From the NCBI RefSeq assembly GCF_036038375.1, contig NZ_CP107935.1, positions 1,240,001 to 1,304,000 on the forward strand: a stretch of 64,000 nt of DNA, in the 5' to 3' direction. The notes under the pieces were generated by a model. It made no database searches, had not been told where the DNA came from, and was given only the letters and a program-made list of their open reading frames with translations. Positions 15,617-24,402 of this stretch are shown here, piece by piece. Numbering within the stretch: position 1 is the first letter of the stretch; the number at the start of each line of letters is the position of its first letter. This DNA comes from Streptomyces sp. NBC_00414. Lineage in GTDB: Bacteria > Actinomycetota > Actinomycetes > Streptomycetales > Streptomycetaceae. The translations under genes and the position numbers were made by a program.

Positions 15617-16069
15617 CGTTCAGCGCTGACGCTCGGCCCTGACGCTCAGCCCTGACGGCTCGGCCGCGGTCGTCGCCGCACGGGCCGTCACGCACGGACG
15701 GATCGGTTGCGGTCGGCGCTGCACCGCGGGGCAGTAGGGGCTGAGCACGCGCGGTTCCCCGCGCCCCTAGGGGACGAGGGCGGACGAACCCTGCCCCCAC
15801 CGGCCCGCCCTGCAGGGACGCGGGGAACTGCGCACAAGCCCCGCAGGGGCTTCCCAGGCGCGCGAGGAACTACGCGACCCCACCCCACCGGCCCGCCCTT
15901 CAGGGGCGCGGGGAACTGCGCACAAGCCCCGCAGGGGCTTCTGAGGGTCGCGGGGAACCGCGCACTCGCCCCGGCGGTCCGCAGCGCACACGCGACGGCT
16001 CCGCCCCTCCCCCGGCCCGGAGTGCAACTCACCCTTTCGGGGGACCGCCCCGGCTGACAGACTCTGCAG
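15617..16069. other. 453-bp intergenic region filled with GC-rich repeats
   Basis: No gene is supported here. The region contains GACGCTC/GCCCTGACG direct repeats just after the stop, a two-copy 57-bp repeat and several copies of a GTTCCCCGCGCCCCT element in both orientations. It also carries the promoter of the transhydrogenase gene, which I could not pinpoint. Confidence 0.6.
15754..15941. repeat. Intergenic repeat cluster with GTTCCCCGCGCCCCT and 57-bp direct repeats
   Basis: GTTCCCCGCGCCCCT (15754-15768) has its reverse complement at 15902-15916. A 57-bp unit starting CCACCGGCCCGCCCT occurs at 15797-15853 and 15885-15941, differing at a few bases. Each unit ends in the hairpin AAGCCCC-GCA-GGGGCTT (15836-15852 and 15924-15940). 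Further copies of the 15-mer are at 21505 and 40913. This looks like the dispersed intergenic palindromes common in Streptomyces. Confidence 0.8.
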
Positions 16070-17473
16070 GTGCGCGACTTCGACTTGCTTGTCATCGGAT
16101 CCGGCCCGGGCGGCCAGAAGGCCGCCATCGCCGCGGCCAAGCTCGGCCGCCGGGTCGCCGTCGTCGACCGCCCCGACATGGTCGGAGGGGTCTCCATCCA
16201 CACCGGGACCATCCCCTCGAAGACCCTGCGCGAGGCGGTCCTCTATCTCACCGGTCTCACCCAGCGGGATCTCTACGGCCAGAGCTACCGGCTGAAGGAG
16301 GACATCACCGTCGCCGACCTGACCGCGCGCACCCAGCACGTGGTCGGCCGCGAGGTGGACGTCATCCGCAGTCAGCTGTCCCGCAACCACGTCTCCCTGT
16401 TCGCCGGCACCGGCCGCTTCGTGGACGACCACACCGTCGCCCTGCGCGAAGTGACCGGCAACGAGAAGCTGTTGACCGCGGACACCATCGTCATCGCGAC
16501 CGGCACCAGGCCGGCCAGGCCCGCGACCGTCGAGTTCGACGAGCTGACGGTCCTGGACTCCGACAACGTTCTCAACCTGGAGCGGGTGCCCCGCTCCATG
16601 GTCATCGTCGGGGCCGGCGTGATCGGCATGGAGTACGCCTCCATGTTCGCCGCCCTCGGCAGCAAGATCACCGTGGTCGAACAGCGCCCCGGGATGCTCG
16701 ACTTCTGCGACGTCGAGGTGATCGAGTCGCTCAAGTACCACCTCAGGGACCTCGCCGTCACCTTCCGCTTCGGCGAGACGGTCGCCGCGGTCGAGCGCCA
16801 CGCGCGGGGCACGCTCACCGTCCTGGAGAGCGGCAAGAAGATCCCGGCGGACGCCGTGATGTACTCCGCGGGCCGGCAGGGCCTCACCGACGACCTCGAC
16901 CTCGACAAGGCGGGCCTGTCCGCGGACAAGCGCGGCCGGATCAAGGTGGACGAGCACTACCGCACCGAGGTGCCGCACATCTACGCCGTCGGTGACGTCA
17001 TCGGCTTCCCGGCACTGGCGGCGACCTCGATGGAACAGGGGCGTACGGCCGCGTACCACGCGTGCGGCGAGCCGGTGAACCGGATGCACGACCTCCAGCC
17101 GATCGGCATCTACACCATCCCCGAGATCAGTTTCATCGGGAAGACCGAGGACCAGCTCACCGAGGAGCGGGTGCCGTTCGAGGTGGGCATCTCCCGCTAC
17201 CGCGAACTGGCCCGGGGCCAGATCATCGGCGACTCGCACGGCATGCTCAAGCTGCTCGTCTCCCCCGACGACCGGAAACTGCTCGGCGTGCACTGCTTCG
17301 GCACGGGCGCCACCGAGCTGATCCACATCGGGCAGTCGGTGATGGGCTGCGGTGGCACGGTCGACTACCTGGTCGACGCGGTCTTCAACTACCCGACGCT
17401 CGCGGAGTCGTACAAGGTCGCCGCGCTCGACGCCACGAACAAGATTCGGCAGATCGACCGGCTCAGGGACTGA
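16070..17473 (+). CDS. sthA: Soluble pyridine nucleotide transhydrogenase
   Basis: 467 residues, the usual length for SthA/UdhA. The N-terminal FAD motif is [19 protein letters not shown], followed by [14 protein letters not shown], where lipoamide dehydrogenases have a redox-active CxxxxC; its absence is diagnostic of SthA. NAD-binding motif [20 protein letters not shown] is at about 178-197, a second FAD motif [14 protein letters not shown] near 305-318, and the interface domain ends the protein. It reoxidises NADPH with NAD+ in the cytosol, balancing redox pools. GTG start. It is alone, preceded by a repeat-rich region. Confidence 0.93.
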   Translation: MRDFDLLVIGSGPGGQKAAIAAAKLGRRVAVVDRPDMVGGVSIHTGTIPSKTLREAVLYLTGLTQRDLYGQSYRLKEDITVADLTARTQHVVGREVDVIRSQLSRNHVSLFAGTGRFVDDHTVALREVTGNEKLLTADTIVIATGTRPARPATVEFDELTVLDSDNVLNLERVPRSMVIVGAGVIGMEYASMFAALGSKITVVEQRPGMLDFCDVEVIESLKYHLRDLAVTFRFGETVAAVERHARGTLTVLESGKKIPADAVMYSAGRQGLTDDLDLDKAGLSADKRGRIKVDEHYRTEVPHIYAVGDVIGFPALAATSMEQGRTAAYHACGEPVNRMHDLQPIGIYTIPEISFIGKTEDQLTEERVPFEVGISRYRELARGQIIGDSHGMLKLLVSPDDRKLLGVHCFGTGATELIHIGQSVMGCGGTVDYLVDAVFNYPTLAESYKVAALDATNKIRQIDRLRD

Positions 17474-17487
17474 GGCGGTCGATCCGC

Positions 17488-17529
17488 CCTGCGGGCGCCG
17501 GGTGCGGTTGTGTGTTCGGTGCCCGCAGG
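17488..17529. terminator. Inverted repeat after transhydrogenase gene
   Basis: CCTGCGGGC and GCCCGCAGG form a 9-bp stem with a 24-nt loop, 14 nt past the stop. Long loop lowers certainty. Confidence 0.35.
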
Positions 17530-17620
17530 CGGGGGTTGCTCGCGCCCCGCGGCGCAGCCGCAAGTGTCACAGCCTCGCGCCCCTGGCAGGGCGCGGGCGC
17601 GAGGGGCATAAGCTCGGCGG

Positions 17621-18241
17621 GTGGCAAAGTACTTCGATGTTCATCCCGAGAATCCTCAAGCGCGGACCATCACCCAGGTCGCCGACTCCATCCGGGCAGG
17701 TGCGCTCGTCGTGTACCCCACGGACTCCTGCTTCGCGCTGGGGTGCCAGCTGGGCAGTCGTGACGGCATCGACCGGATCCGCTCCATCCGCCGGCTCGAC
17801 GACCGGCACCACTTCACGCTCGTGTGCCAGAACTTCGCGCAGCTCGGCCAGTTCGTGCAGGTCGACAACGACGTGTTCCGTGCCATCAAGGCGTCCACGC
17901 CCGGCAGCTACACCTTCATCCTTCCCGCGACCAGGGAAGTCCCGCGCAAGCTGCTCCACCCGAAGAAGAAGACGGTCGGGGTCCGCATCCCCGACCATGT
18001 GGTGGCCCAGGCCCTGCTCGCCGAGCTCGGTGAGCCGCTTCTGTCCAGCACCCTCCTCCTGCCCGACGAGGAGGAGCCGATGACGCAGGGCTGGGAGATC
18101 AAGGAGCGCCTCGACCACTCGGTCGACGCGGTGATCGACTCCGGTGACTGCGGCACCGAGCCGACGACGGTCATCGACTTCTCCAGCGGCGAGGCCGAGA
18201 TCGTCCGCAAGGGCGCCGGCGACGTCTCACGGTTCGAGTGA
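17621..18241 (+). CDS. yciO: YciO-like Sua5/YrdC-family protein
   Basis: 206 residues. Closely follows E. coli YciO throughout: start KYFDVHPENPQARTI, YPTDSCFALGC, IRRLDDRHHFTLVCQ, STPGSYTFILPAT, PRKLLHPKKKTVGVRIPDH, and the tail TTVIDFSSGEAEIVRKGAG. The YrdC fold binds tRNA and nucleotides; Sua5/TsaC make the threonylcarbamoyl-AMP used for t6A37 on tRNA. YciO is the paralogue whose in vivo role is unsettled, with only weak TsaC activity, so an essential t6A role should not be assumed. GTG start. Cytosolic. Confidence 0.88.
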   Translation: MAKYFDVHPENPQARTITQVADSIRAGALVVYPTDSCFALGCQLGSRDGIDRIRSIRRLDDRHHFTLVCQNFAQLGQFVQVDNDVFRAIKASTPGSYTFILPATREVPRKLLHPKKKTVGVRIPDHVVAQALLAELGEPLLSSTLLLPDEEEPMTQGWEIKERLDHSVDAVIDSGDCGTEPTTVIDFSSGEAEIVRKGAGDVSRFE

Positions 18242-18262
18242 CCGGTCGCCGGGCTGCGGTAC

Positions 18263-18291
18263 GGCGCCGCTGCGCACCATGGTGCGGCGCC
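18263..18291. terminator. Hairpin after yciO
   Basis: GGCGCCGC and GCGGCGCC arms flank an inner CGCACCATGGTGCG palindrome, 22 nt after the stop. Confidence 0.5.
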
Positions 18292-18352
18292 CGCCGAACT
18301 GTCGGCCCTCTAACGTCGGCTTCATGACCATCGATGCGGGGCGAGGCGACGC

Positions 18353-19168
18353 GTGACGCCGTGGGAGGCCGTCGCGGTGTTCGCCGCGGGCGTGGCAGCC
18401 GGCGGGGTCAACACGGTTGTCGGTTCCGGGACCCTGATCACCTTTCCCGTGCTGCTCGCCACCGGTCTGCCGCCTGTCACCGCGACCGTCTCCAACGCGC
18501 TGGGCCTGGTCCCCGGCGCCGTCAGCGGGGCCTTCGGCTACCGGAAGGAACTGCGCGGCCAGCAGCGGCGCATCCTGAAGCTGAGCGTCGGCGCCCTGAT
18601 GGGCGGCTTCACGGGCGCCGTGCTGCTGCTGGCCCTGCCCGCGACGGCGTTCGAGAAGATCGTGCCGGTCGTGGTGGCGCTCGCCCTGGTCCTGGTCGCC
18701 TTCCAGCCGCTGATCACCAAGCGACTTCGGCGCCGCCGCACGGAGGCTCGTTCGTCGTCCGCGGGACCGCCGGGGCCGGTCGTGCAGTCCCCCGCGCCCC
18801 CGACGGGGCGCACCGACGGCGGCCCGCTGCTCTTCGTCGGCCTGACCCTCGCGAGCGTCTACGGCGGCTACTTCGCGGCGGCGCAGGGGATCATCTACAT
18901 GTCGCTGATGGGCGTGCTCCTGGACGAGACGATGCAACGGCTCACCGCCGTCAAGAACGTCCTCGTCGCCGTCGTCAACACCGTCGCCGCGACCTTCTTC
19001 CTCTTCGTCGCGGACTTCGACTGGACGGCCGTCGCGCTGATCGCCGTCGGCTCCGCACTCGGCGGGCAGCTCGGAGCCGCGGTCGGCCGCCGCTTCAGCC
19101 CGCTGGTCCTGCGAGCCCTCATCGTGACGATCGGCACCGTCGCCCTCGTCCAGCTGCTGCTCCGCTGA
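18353..19168 (+). CDS. TauE/SafE family membrane permease
   Basis: 271 residues with about seven or eight hydrophobic helices. The N-terminal repeat contains AAGGVNTVVGSGTLITFPVLL, the signature TauE/SafE region (VGGGGGxLxxP type), and a matching second-half repeat has YGGYFAAAQGIIYMSLMGVL. A charged cytosolic loop rich in Arg/Ser (about 120-155) separates the halves. Members export sulfite, sulfoacetate or other small organosulfur anions, though many are uncharacterised. GTG start after GCGAGGCGAC. It is convergent with the Nudix gene, so neighbours give no hint of substrate. Confidence 0.9.
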   Translation: MTPWEAVAVFAAGVAAGGVNTVVGSGTLITFPVLLATGLPPVTATVSNALGLVPGAVSGAFGYRKELRGQQRRILKLSVGALMGGFTGAVLLLALPATAFEKIVPVVVALALVLVAFQPLITKRLRRRRTEARSSSAGPPGPVVQSPAPPTGRTDGGPLLFVGLTLASVYGGYFAAAQGIIYMSLMGVLLDETMQRLTAVKNVLVAVVNTVAATFFLFVADFDWTAVALIAVGSALGGQLGAAVGRRFSPLVLRALIVTIGTVALVQLLLR

Positions 19169-19198
19169 CCGCCTCACGCGTCTACGGGACGGCGGGAC

Positions 19199-19921
19199 TC
19201 ACTTGCTGAACGGTCCCTCCAGCGCCGCCCACTGCAGCAGCATGATGGTCTTCGCGTCGGCGATCTCGCCGCTACGGATCATGCCCAAGGCCTCCCTGAA
19301 GGGCAGTTCGACGGTCTCGATGTCCTCGCCCTCCTCGTCGAGGCCACCGCCCTCGTGGGTGCGGGTGGCCGGTCCGTAGGAGGCGGCGTAGAAGGTCACG
19401 CGCTCGGTGACCGAGCCCGGGCTCATATAGACGTCGAAGACCCGCTCGACCTCGCCGACCGTGTGCCCGGTCTCCTCGATGACCTCGCGTCGTACGGCGA
19501 CCTCGGGGTGCTCGTCGTCATCGTCGAGGAGACCGCCCGGTGTCTCGACGAGCATGCCGTCGGGGTGTCCGTTCACGTACACGGGATAGCGGAACTGCCG
19601 GGTCAGCAGCACGGTCTCGCGTTCCGTGTCGTAGAGCAGGATCGTGGCGCCGTTGCCGCGGTCGTGCGTCTCGCGCTCCTGGGTGGACCAGGTGCCGTCG
19701 GCGAGCTGGAGGTCGAAGGTCGTGGTGCGCTCCACGTACCAGTGGCAGGACAGCAGGGTCACGTCCCGCACCTTGACGCGGGGGTTCCCCGTCAGGTCCA
19801 GGCCGACCCGGTCGAGTCCGGTACGGCCCCTGCGGTCGGGGGTGTCGATGCCCGCGGTCATCGTGCGCCGGCCGGGGAGGAGATGCGGGTGGAACAAGTG
19901 GTCATGTCCTGCTTCTACCAT
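19199..19921 (-). CDS. Nudix hydrolase, NudK (GDP-mannose pyrophosphatase)-like
   Basis: 240 residues from the longest start. Nudix box around ETPGGLLDDDDEHPEVAV then RREVIEETG: the catalytic REVxEE(T)G half is intact and the first half has one extra residue, as in E. coli NudK. Other NudK traits are VFDVYMSPGSVTERVTFY, GGGLDEEGEDIETVELPF and ALGMIRSGEIADAKTIMLL. NudK hydrolyses GDP-mannose and related sugar nucleotides, with ADP-ribose as an alternative in relatives. An in-frame ATG at 19861 (MTAGIDTPDRR) is possible, but 19921 has the better purine-rich upstream stretch. Cytosolic housecleaning enzyme; specificity is inferred. Confidence 0.88.
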   Translation of the reverse strand: MVEAGHDHLFHPHLLPGRRTMTAGIDTPDRRGRTGLDRVGLDLTGNPRVKVRDVTLLSCHWYVERTTTFDLQLADGTWSTQERETHDRGNGATILLYDTERETVLLTRQFRYPVYVNGHPDGMLVETPGGLLDDDDEHPEVAVRREVIEETGHTVGEVERVFDVYMSPGSVTERVTFYAASYGPATRTHEGGGLDEEGEDIETVELPFREALGMIRSGEIADAKTIMLLQWAALEGPFSK

Positions 19922-19946
19922 CCTGGTCCCGCCCCTGTCAGGCGCG

Positions 19947-20738
19947 TTATTGATCAGTCGAGGCGCCGGTGGTCAGCCGCACCACGTTCGACAGCGCGCC
20001 GTGGGTGAAGGCCCGGACCCGGTAGGACGCCCGTTTCTCGGTGGGCAGGGTGATCAGGCCCGCGGAATTGACGTCGGGTTCGAAGACCGCGACGGGCGCG
20101 TAACCGGAGGCCTCACCGGAGCCCTTGGAGATGCGGGACTCCAGAAGAAACCCCTTCTCGTCGGACGCGTGGTCCGTCCATGTGAACAGAATGCCGTTCG
20201 CATGCTTGACCACGGCTCTGAATCCGGTGGGTGCTCCGGCGCCTGTGGGCCGCAGGGGCAGACCGGGGGAAGTCCGCTCCGGGTCCGTGCGGGCGGGCAG
20301 CCAGTCGTGGCTGGAGTCCTCGTCCGCCGACGTCAGCTCCCCCGCCGGCAGGGTGACGCCCACCGGCTTCGAAGCGGGGCCGACAAAAGCACGCAGCCGG
20401 TAGTGGAAGGTCGTGTGCGGCATCAGATCGGGGTGCCGGTAACTCGTCACCTGAGGCGGCAGGTACTGCAGGACGGTGTACGGGCCGGACGCGTCCGTCG
20501 CGAATTCGAGCAGGTGGCCCGACGCATCCGAACCGCCGCCCTGCCAGCGCAGATCGATGTCCGTGGGCGAGGTGCGCTCGGCGCGCAGCACGACGCCCGA
20601 GGCGCCGCTGTCCGTGGCGGGACCGCCGCCGTCCGCCGCCGTGCGGGGTGTGTCGCAGGCCGACAGCGCCGGGCCGAGGACAAGGGCGAGACCCAGGACC
20701 AGGGCTGCCGGCGCCGCGCCGCGTACGGGAACTCTCAT
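19947..20738 (-). CDS. Fibronectin type III domain lipoprotein
   Basis: 263 residues. Signal peptide with lipobox LGPALSAC at about 21-28, so the mature protein is a lipid-anchored surface protein. Two fibronectin III-like modules follow: LRAERTSPTDIDLRWQGGG with YRLRAFVGPASKPVG, and PTGFRAVVKHANGILFTWTD with YRVRAFTHGALSNVVRL. Such modules are common spacers or carbohydrate-enzyme accessories in Streptomyces; no catalytic domain is present. It is 10 bp downstream of a secreted jelly-roll protein gene, so the two are probably co-transcribed and may act together at the cell surface on a polysaccharide. Confidence 0.82.
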   Translation of the reverse strand: MRVPVRGAAPAALVLGLALVLGPALSACDTPRTAADGGGPATDSGASGVVLRAERTSPTDIDLRWQGGGSDASGHLLEFATDASGPYTVLQYLPPQVTSYRHPDLMPHTTFHYRLRAFVGPASKPVGVTLPAGELTSADEDSSHDWLPARTDPERTSPGLPLRPTGAGAPTGFRAVVKHANGILFTWTDHASDEKGFLLESRISKGSGEASGYAPVAVFEPDVNSAGLITLPTEKRASYRVRAFTHGALSNVVRLTTGASTDQ

Positions 20739-20748
20739 GTGCTCTTGG

Positions 20749-21354
20749 CTACTTGCGCCAGAAGTGGACGTTGCTCCACACGACGGTGGCCGGGCCGTTG
20801 CCGCTGTTGGTGCGGTAGGCGCCGAACTTGTCGTAGAAGCTGCCGCCGGGGCTGGCGTAGGTGTGCTTGAGTGAGCCGTTGATGTAGGTGCGGTGCGAAC
20901 TGCCCACCTGGTGAACGGTGTTGACCCGGACGGTGGCGCCGACCGTGCCGGCGTTGGACAGGGTGTCGCCGCCGTGGACCGCGTACAGCCGCCCGCCCCG
21001 TTCGGCGGCGAGCATGAAGTAGGGGCCCGCCGCCGACTCGTTGAAGGTCTGCTTGAGGCTGATGCGGGTGCCGCTGAGGCTGCTGATCCGGAAGTAGCCC
21101 TCGAACTGGCGGGTGCCGCCGGTGTAGGTGGCGTACCGCCGCTCGGCCCGCTGATCTCCACTGGCGGTGGAGCAGGTGAGCTGGAAGGTCAGTCCGTCGA
21201 CCTGTCCGCAGCCGCGCTCCTGCACGGTGTAGGTGGGCGAGACCGACGTCCAGCCGCCCGGCTCCACTTCGGCGAAGGCGGTGGGGGCGGCGGCCAGGAG
21301 GGATGAAGCGCACACCGCACCGGTCACGGTGAGCGCTTGGAAGCGCGTGAGCAT
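20749..21354 (-). CDS. Secreted jelly-roll (polysaccharide-lyase/lectin-like) protein
   Basis: 201 residues. Sec signal peptide LTRFQALTVTGAVCASSLLA ending around AFA-EVEPGG. The mature part is a beta-rich domain: ATYTGGTRQFEGYFRISSL, GTRISLKQTFNESAAGPYF, HRTYINGSLKHTY and FYDKFGAYRTNSGNGPATVV then WSNVHFWRK. The pattern resembles alginate-lyase-2/PL7 and related concanavalin-like sandwiches; catalytic residues cannot be assigned. The promoter (21437-21465) carries a chitinase/DasR-type element, so the substrate may be an aminosugar polymer rather than alginate. ATG start follows AAGGAGCC. Probably extracellular; co-transcribed with the downstream lipoprotein gene. Confidence 0.78.
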   Translation of the reverse strand: MLTRFQALTVTGAVCASSLLAAAPTAFAEVEPGGWTSVSPTYTVQERGCGQVDGLTFQLTCSTASGDQRAERRYATYTGGTRQFEGYFRISSLSGTRISLKQTFNESAAGPYFMLAAERGGRLYAVHGGDTLSNAGTVGATVRVNTVHQVGSSHRTYINGSLKHTYASPGGSFYDKFGAYRTNSGNGPATVVWSNVHFWRK

Positions 21355-21436
21355 GTCGGCTCCTTGAGTGGGGGGTCGCTGGCCGCTCGATTTCACATGT
21401 ATGAACACTGGCTGTGTTTTTGAACGGCTGACTTGG

Positions 21437-21465
21437 AAGGTAGGACTAGACCAAGTGCGCGTCAA
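21437..21465 (-). promoter_or_regulatory. Promoter with chitinase/dre-like element
   Basis: Read on the minus strand, TTGACG (21465-21460), 17 bp, TACCTT (21442-21437). The spacer contains TGGTCTAGTCCT (21453-21442), which matches 10 of 12 positions of the DasR dre core TGGTCTAGACCA and resembles the TGGTCCAGACCT repeats of Streptomyces chitinase promoters. Drives the secreted jelly-roll gene with an 80-nt leader. Confidence 0.65.
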
Positions 21466-21504
21466 GAGGTGCGTACGTGCGGGCCGGTGGGGGCTGGCCA
21501 CGCA

Positions 21505-21519
21505 GTTCCCCGCGCCCCT
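21505..21519 (+). repeat. Copy of the GTTCCCCGCGCCCCT intergenic element
   Basis: Identical 15-mer to that at 15754-15768, again in an intergenic position. Confidence 0.7.
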
Positions 21520-21648
21520 CACGGCACCCGCCGGGCCATCAGGTCATCCGTCCCGGACTCTTGACTCTCTTCACGGCAGTCGGGATTCTCGTCGCAGCGT
21601 TTGCACGAGTCATGACAAGTGGCGTGCCGTCGACCGAAGACGTGGGTG

Positions 21649-23712
21649 ATGATCATGACCCGACAGCCTCTCCACCGGCGCAGGCCCTTCACGGTCCTGT
21701 CGCTGCTGCTCGTCGTGATGGCCATGGCGCTCGGCCCCACGCCCAGTTCCGCCGCCGGGACGGACTGGTGGAACCCGACCGCGCGGCCCGCGCCCGACTC
21801 GCAGATCAACGTCACCGGGGAGCCCTTCAAGGGCACGGACTCCCAGGGCGAGGTACGCGGATTCGTCGACGCGCACAACCACATCATGGCCAACGAGGCC
21901 TTCGGCGGCCGGCTCATCTGCGGCAAGCCGTTCTCGAAGGCGGGAGTCGCCGACGCCCTCAAGGACTGCCCCGAGCACTACCCCGACGGCTCGCTGGCCA
22001 TCTTCGACTTCATCACCAACGGCGGTGACGGCAAGCACGACCCGGACGGCTGGCCAACGTTCGAGGACTGGCCCGCCCATGACTCGCTGACCCATCAGCA
22101 GAACTACTACGCCTGGGTCGAGCGGGCCTGGCGCGGCGGCCAGCGCGTCCTCGTCAACGACCTCGTCACCAACGGTGTGATCTGCTCGGTCTACCCCTTC
22201 AAGGACCGCAGCTGCGACGAGATGACCTCGATCCGGCTGCAGGCGAAGCTGACGTACGACATGCAGGACTACATCGACGCGATGTACGGCGGCCCGGGCA
22301 AGGGCTGGTTCAGGATCGTCACCGACAGCGCGCAGGCCCGCGAGGTCGCCCAGCAGGGCAAACTCGCCGTCGTCCTGGGCGTCGAGACGTCCGAACCCTT
22401 CGGCTGCAAGCAGATCCTGGACATCGCGCAGTGCGACAAGGCCGACATCGACGCCGGTCTCGACGAGTTGTACGACCTCGGGGTGCGCAGCATGTTCCTG
22501 TGCCACAAGTTCGACAACGCCCTGTGCGGGGTCCGTTTCGACGAGGGCGGCCTCGGTACGGCGATCAACGTCGGCCAGTTCCTGTCGACGGGCACCTTCT
22601 GGCAGACGGAGAAGTGCGCGGGCCCGCAGCACGACAACCCCATCGGGGGCGCGGCGGCACCGGGCGCGGAGAAGGAACTGCCGGCGGGCGTCGACGTACC
22701 GGCGTACGACGAGGACGCGCAGTGCAACAAGCGCGGGCTCACCGACCTCGGCGAGTACGCCGTGCGCGGGCTGATGAAGCGCAAGATGATGCTGGAGATC
22801 GACCACATGGGGGTGAAGGCCACCGGCCGGGCCCTCGACATCTTCGAGGCCGAGTCCTACCCCGGAGTCATCTCCTCGCACAGCTGGATGGACCTGAACT
22901 GGACCGAGCGGGTCTACCGGCTCGGCGGCTTCATCGCCCAGTACATGCACGGCTCCGAGCAGTTCGGCGCGGAGGCCGCGCGGACGAAGGCCCTGCGGGA
23001 CAAGTACGACGTGGGCTACGGCTACGGCACCGACATGAACGGCGTCGGCGGCTGGCCCGCCCCGCGTGGCGCGGACGCCTCGAACCCGGTGCGGTATCCC
23101 TTCCGCAGCACCGACGGCACCGCCGTGCTCGACCGGCAGACCACCGGGCAGCGCACCTGGGACATCAACACCGACGGCGCCGCCCACTACGGGCTCGTCC
23201 CGGACTGGATCGAGGACATCCGCCTGGTCGCGGGGCAGGGAGTCGTGGACGACCTGTTCCGGGGCGCCGAGTCCTACCTCGACACCTGGGGCGCGACGGA
23301 GCGGCACAGGGCGGGGGTGAACCTCGCCAAGGGCGCGCCCGCGTCGGCCAGTTCGTCGGAGTCGAGCGTCTTCACCAGTTACGCGCCCGGCCGGGCCGTC
23401 GACGGCGACACCGGCACCCGCTGGGCCAGTGACTGGAGCGACGACCAGTGGCTGCGGATCGACCTCGACTCCACCAGCACGGTCAAGCGCGTCACCCTCG
23501 ACTGGGAGCGCGCCTACGCGAAGTCGTACCGCGTGGAGGTCTCCGCCAATGGCACGGACTGGCAGTCCGTGTGGTCCACCACCACCGGGGACGGCGGCCT
23601 GGACACGGCCCTGTTCTCCGGTGTGACCGCCCGCTACGTTCGCGTCCACGGGGTGGAGCGCGGCACCGACTGGGGCTACTCCCTGAACGAGGTGGGCGTC
23701 CACAGCAGCTGA
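21649..23712 (+). CDS. Secreted amidohydrolase-like enzyme with F5/8 type C domain
   Basis: About 687 residues. Signal peptide (RRRPFTVLSLLLVVMAMALG, cleavage near SSAAG). A large TIM-barrel metallohydrolase-like part begins with FVDAHNHIMANEAFGG, an HxH metal motif, and includes VLGVETSEPFGC, MFLCHKFDNALCG, MMLEIDHMGVKATG and VISSHSWM, giving His/Glu/Asp candidates in membrane-dipeptidase/amidohydrolase order. From about 550 a discoidin/F5/8C (CBM32-like) module follows (GRAVDGDTGTRWASDWSDDQ). It likely acts outside the cell on a glycan- or peptide-linked substrate. ATG 21649 or 21655 are both possible starts. A TetR gene follows by 35 bp. Confidence 0.82.
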   Translation: MIMTRQPLHRRRPFTVLSLLLVVMAMALGPTPSSAAGTDWWNPTARPAPDSQINVTGEPFKGTDSQGEVRGFVDAHNHIMANEAFGGRLICGKPFSKAGVADALKDCPEHYPDGSLAIFDFITNGGDGKHDPDGWPTFEDWPAHDSLTHQQNYYAWVERAWRGGQRVLVNDLVTNGVICSVYPFKDRSCDEMTSIRLQAKLTYDMQDYIDAMYGGPGKGWFRIVTDSAQAREVAQQGKLAVVLGVETSEPFGCKQILDIAQCDKADIDAGLDELYDLGVRSMFLCHKFDNALCGVRFDEGGLGTAINVGQFLSTGTFWQTEKCAGPQHDNPIGGAAAPGAEKELPAGVDVPAYDEDAQCNKRGLTDLGEYAVRGLMKRKMMLEIDHMGVKATGRALDIFEAESYPGVISSHSWMDLNWTERVYRLGGFIAQYMHGSEQFGAEAARTKALRDKYDVGYGYGTDMNGVGGWPAPRGADASNPVRYPFRSTDGTAVLDRQTTGQRTWDINTDGAAHYGLVPDWIEDIRLVAGQGVVDDLFRGAESYLDTWGATERHRAGVNLAKGAPASASSSESSVFTSYAPGRAVDGDTGTRWASDWSDDQWLRIDLDSTSTVKRVTLDWERAYAKSYRVEVSANGTDWQSVWSTTTGDGGLDTALFSGVTARYVRVHGVERGTDWGYSLNEVGVHSS

Positions 23713-23747
23713 CGCCCACCAGGAGAGAACAGCGCGAAAGGGATTCC

Positions 23748-24356
23748 ATGGCACGGATGCCGTCGGCCCAGCGGCGGCGTCAGCTCACCGAAGCGGCCAT
23801 ACGCGCGATGACCCGGGACGGCGTCCCCAGGACGACGACCCGGTCCATCGCGGCCGAGGCGGGCGTGTCACTGAGCGTCTTCCACTACTGCTTCGACTCC
23901 AAGCAGGCGCTGATCGAGTCCGTCATCGAGACGATCACCGGTCACTCGGTCACGGTGGTGCGCGAGGCGATCCGGCCGAAGGCCACCCTGCGGGAGACCG
24001 TCGCGGCCGGTTTCCAGGCCTACTGGGACCATGTGGCCGCCCACCCGGGCGAGCACATGCTCACGTACGAGCTGACGCAGTACGCCCTGCGCCAGCCGGG
24101 TTTCGAGCATCTGGCGCGACGGCAGTACGAGCTGTACTCCGACACGTACGCCGAACTCATCGGGCAGCTCGGCCGGGAGATGGACTTCGCGCTGCGCGTG
24201 CCCGTGCCGGTGCTGGCCCGCTATCTGGCCGCCATGACCGACGGACTGACTCTCAACTTTCTCGTGCTCGGGGACGATTCGGCGTGGGCGGACATCCTCG
24301 ACACGATCACCGACCACGTGGCGGGGCTCGTACGCGACACGGACGAGGTCTCTTGA
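23748..24356 (+). CDS. TetR-family transcriptional regulator
   Basis: 202 residues. The N-terminal HTH is canonical (RRRQLTEAAIRAMTRDG, TTTRSIAAEAGVSLSVFHYCF, SKQALIESVI); the C-terminal ligand domain is all-helical with a BetI/PfmR-type look (GFQAYWDHVAAHPGEHML, LTYELTQYALRQPG). Usually a repressor released by a small ligand. It starts 35 bp after the secreted metallohydrolase gene with AAAGGGA as ribosome-binding site, so the two may be one transcript and it may regulate that enzyme. Ligand unknown. Confidence 0.9.
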   Translation: MARMPSAQRRRQLTEAAIRAMTRDGVPRTTTRSIAAEAGVSLSVFHYCFDSKQALIESVIETITGHSVTVVREAIRPKATLRETVAAGFQAYWDHVAAHPGEHMLTYELTQYALRQPGFEHLARRQYELYSDTYAELIGQLGREMDFALRVPVPVLARYLAAMTDGLTLNFLVLGDDSAWADILDTITDHVAGLVRDTDEVS

Positions 24357-24402
24357 GCCTGCGGGCCCGTGGGGGCTGCCCGCGCCCCCCGATCTGTACT
24401 GC

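Noticed and set aside
15797..15941. Possible CRISPR-like array
   Set aside because: Only two units with unequal spacing, no similar spacers and no cas genes; belongs to a GC-rich intergenic repeat family.
17621..18241. Essential t6A enzyme (TsaC/Sua5)
   Set aside because: Sequence follows YciO, the paralogue with unsettled function, and lacks the Sua5 C-terminal domain.
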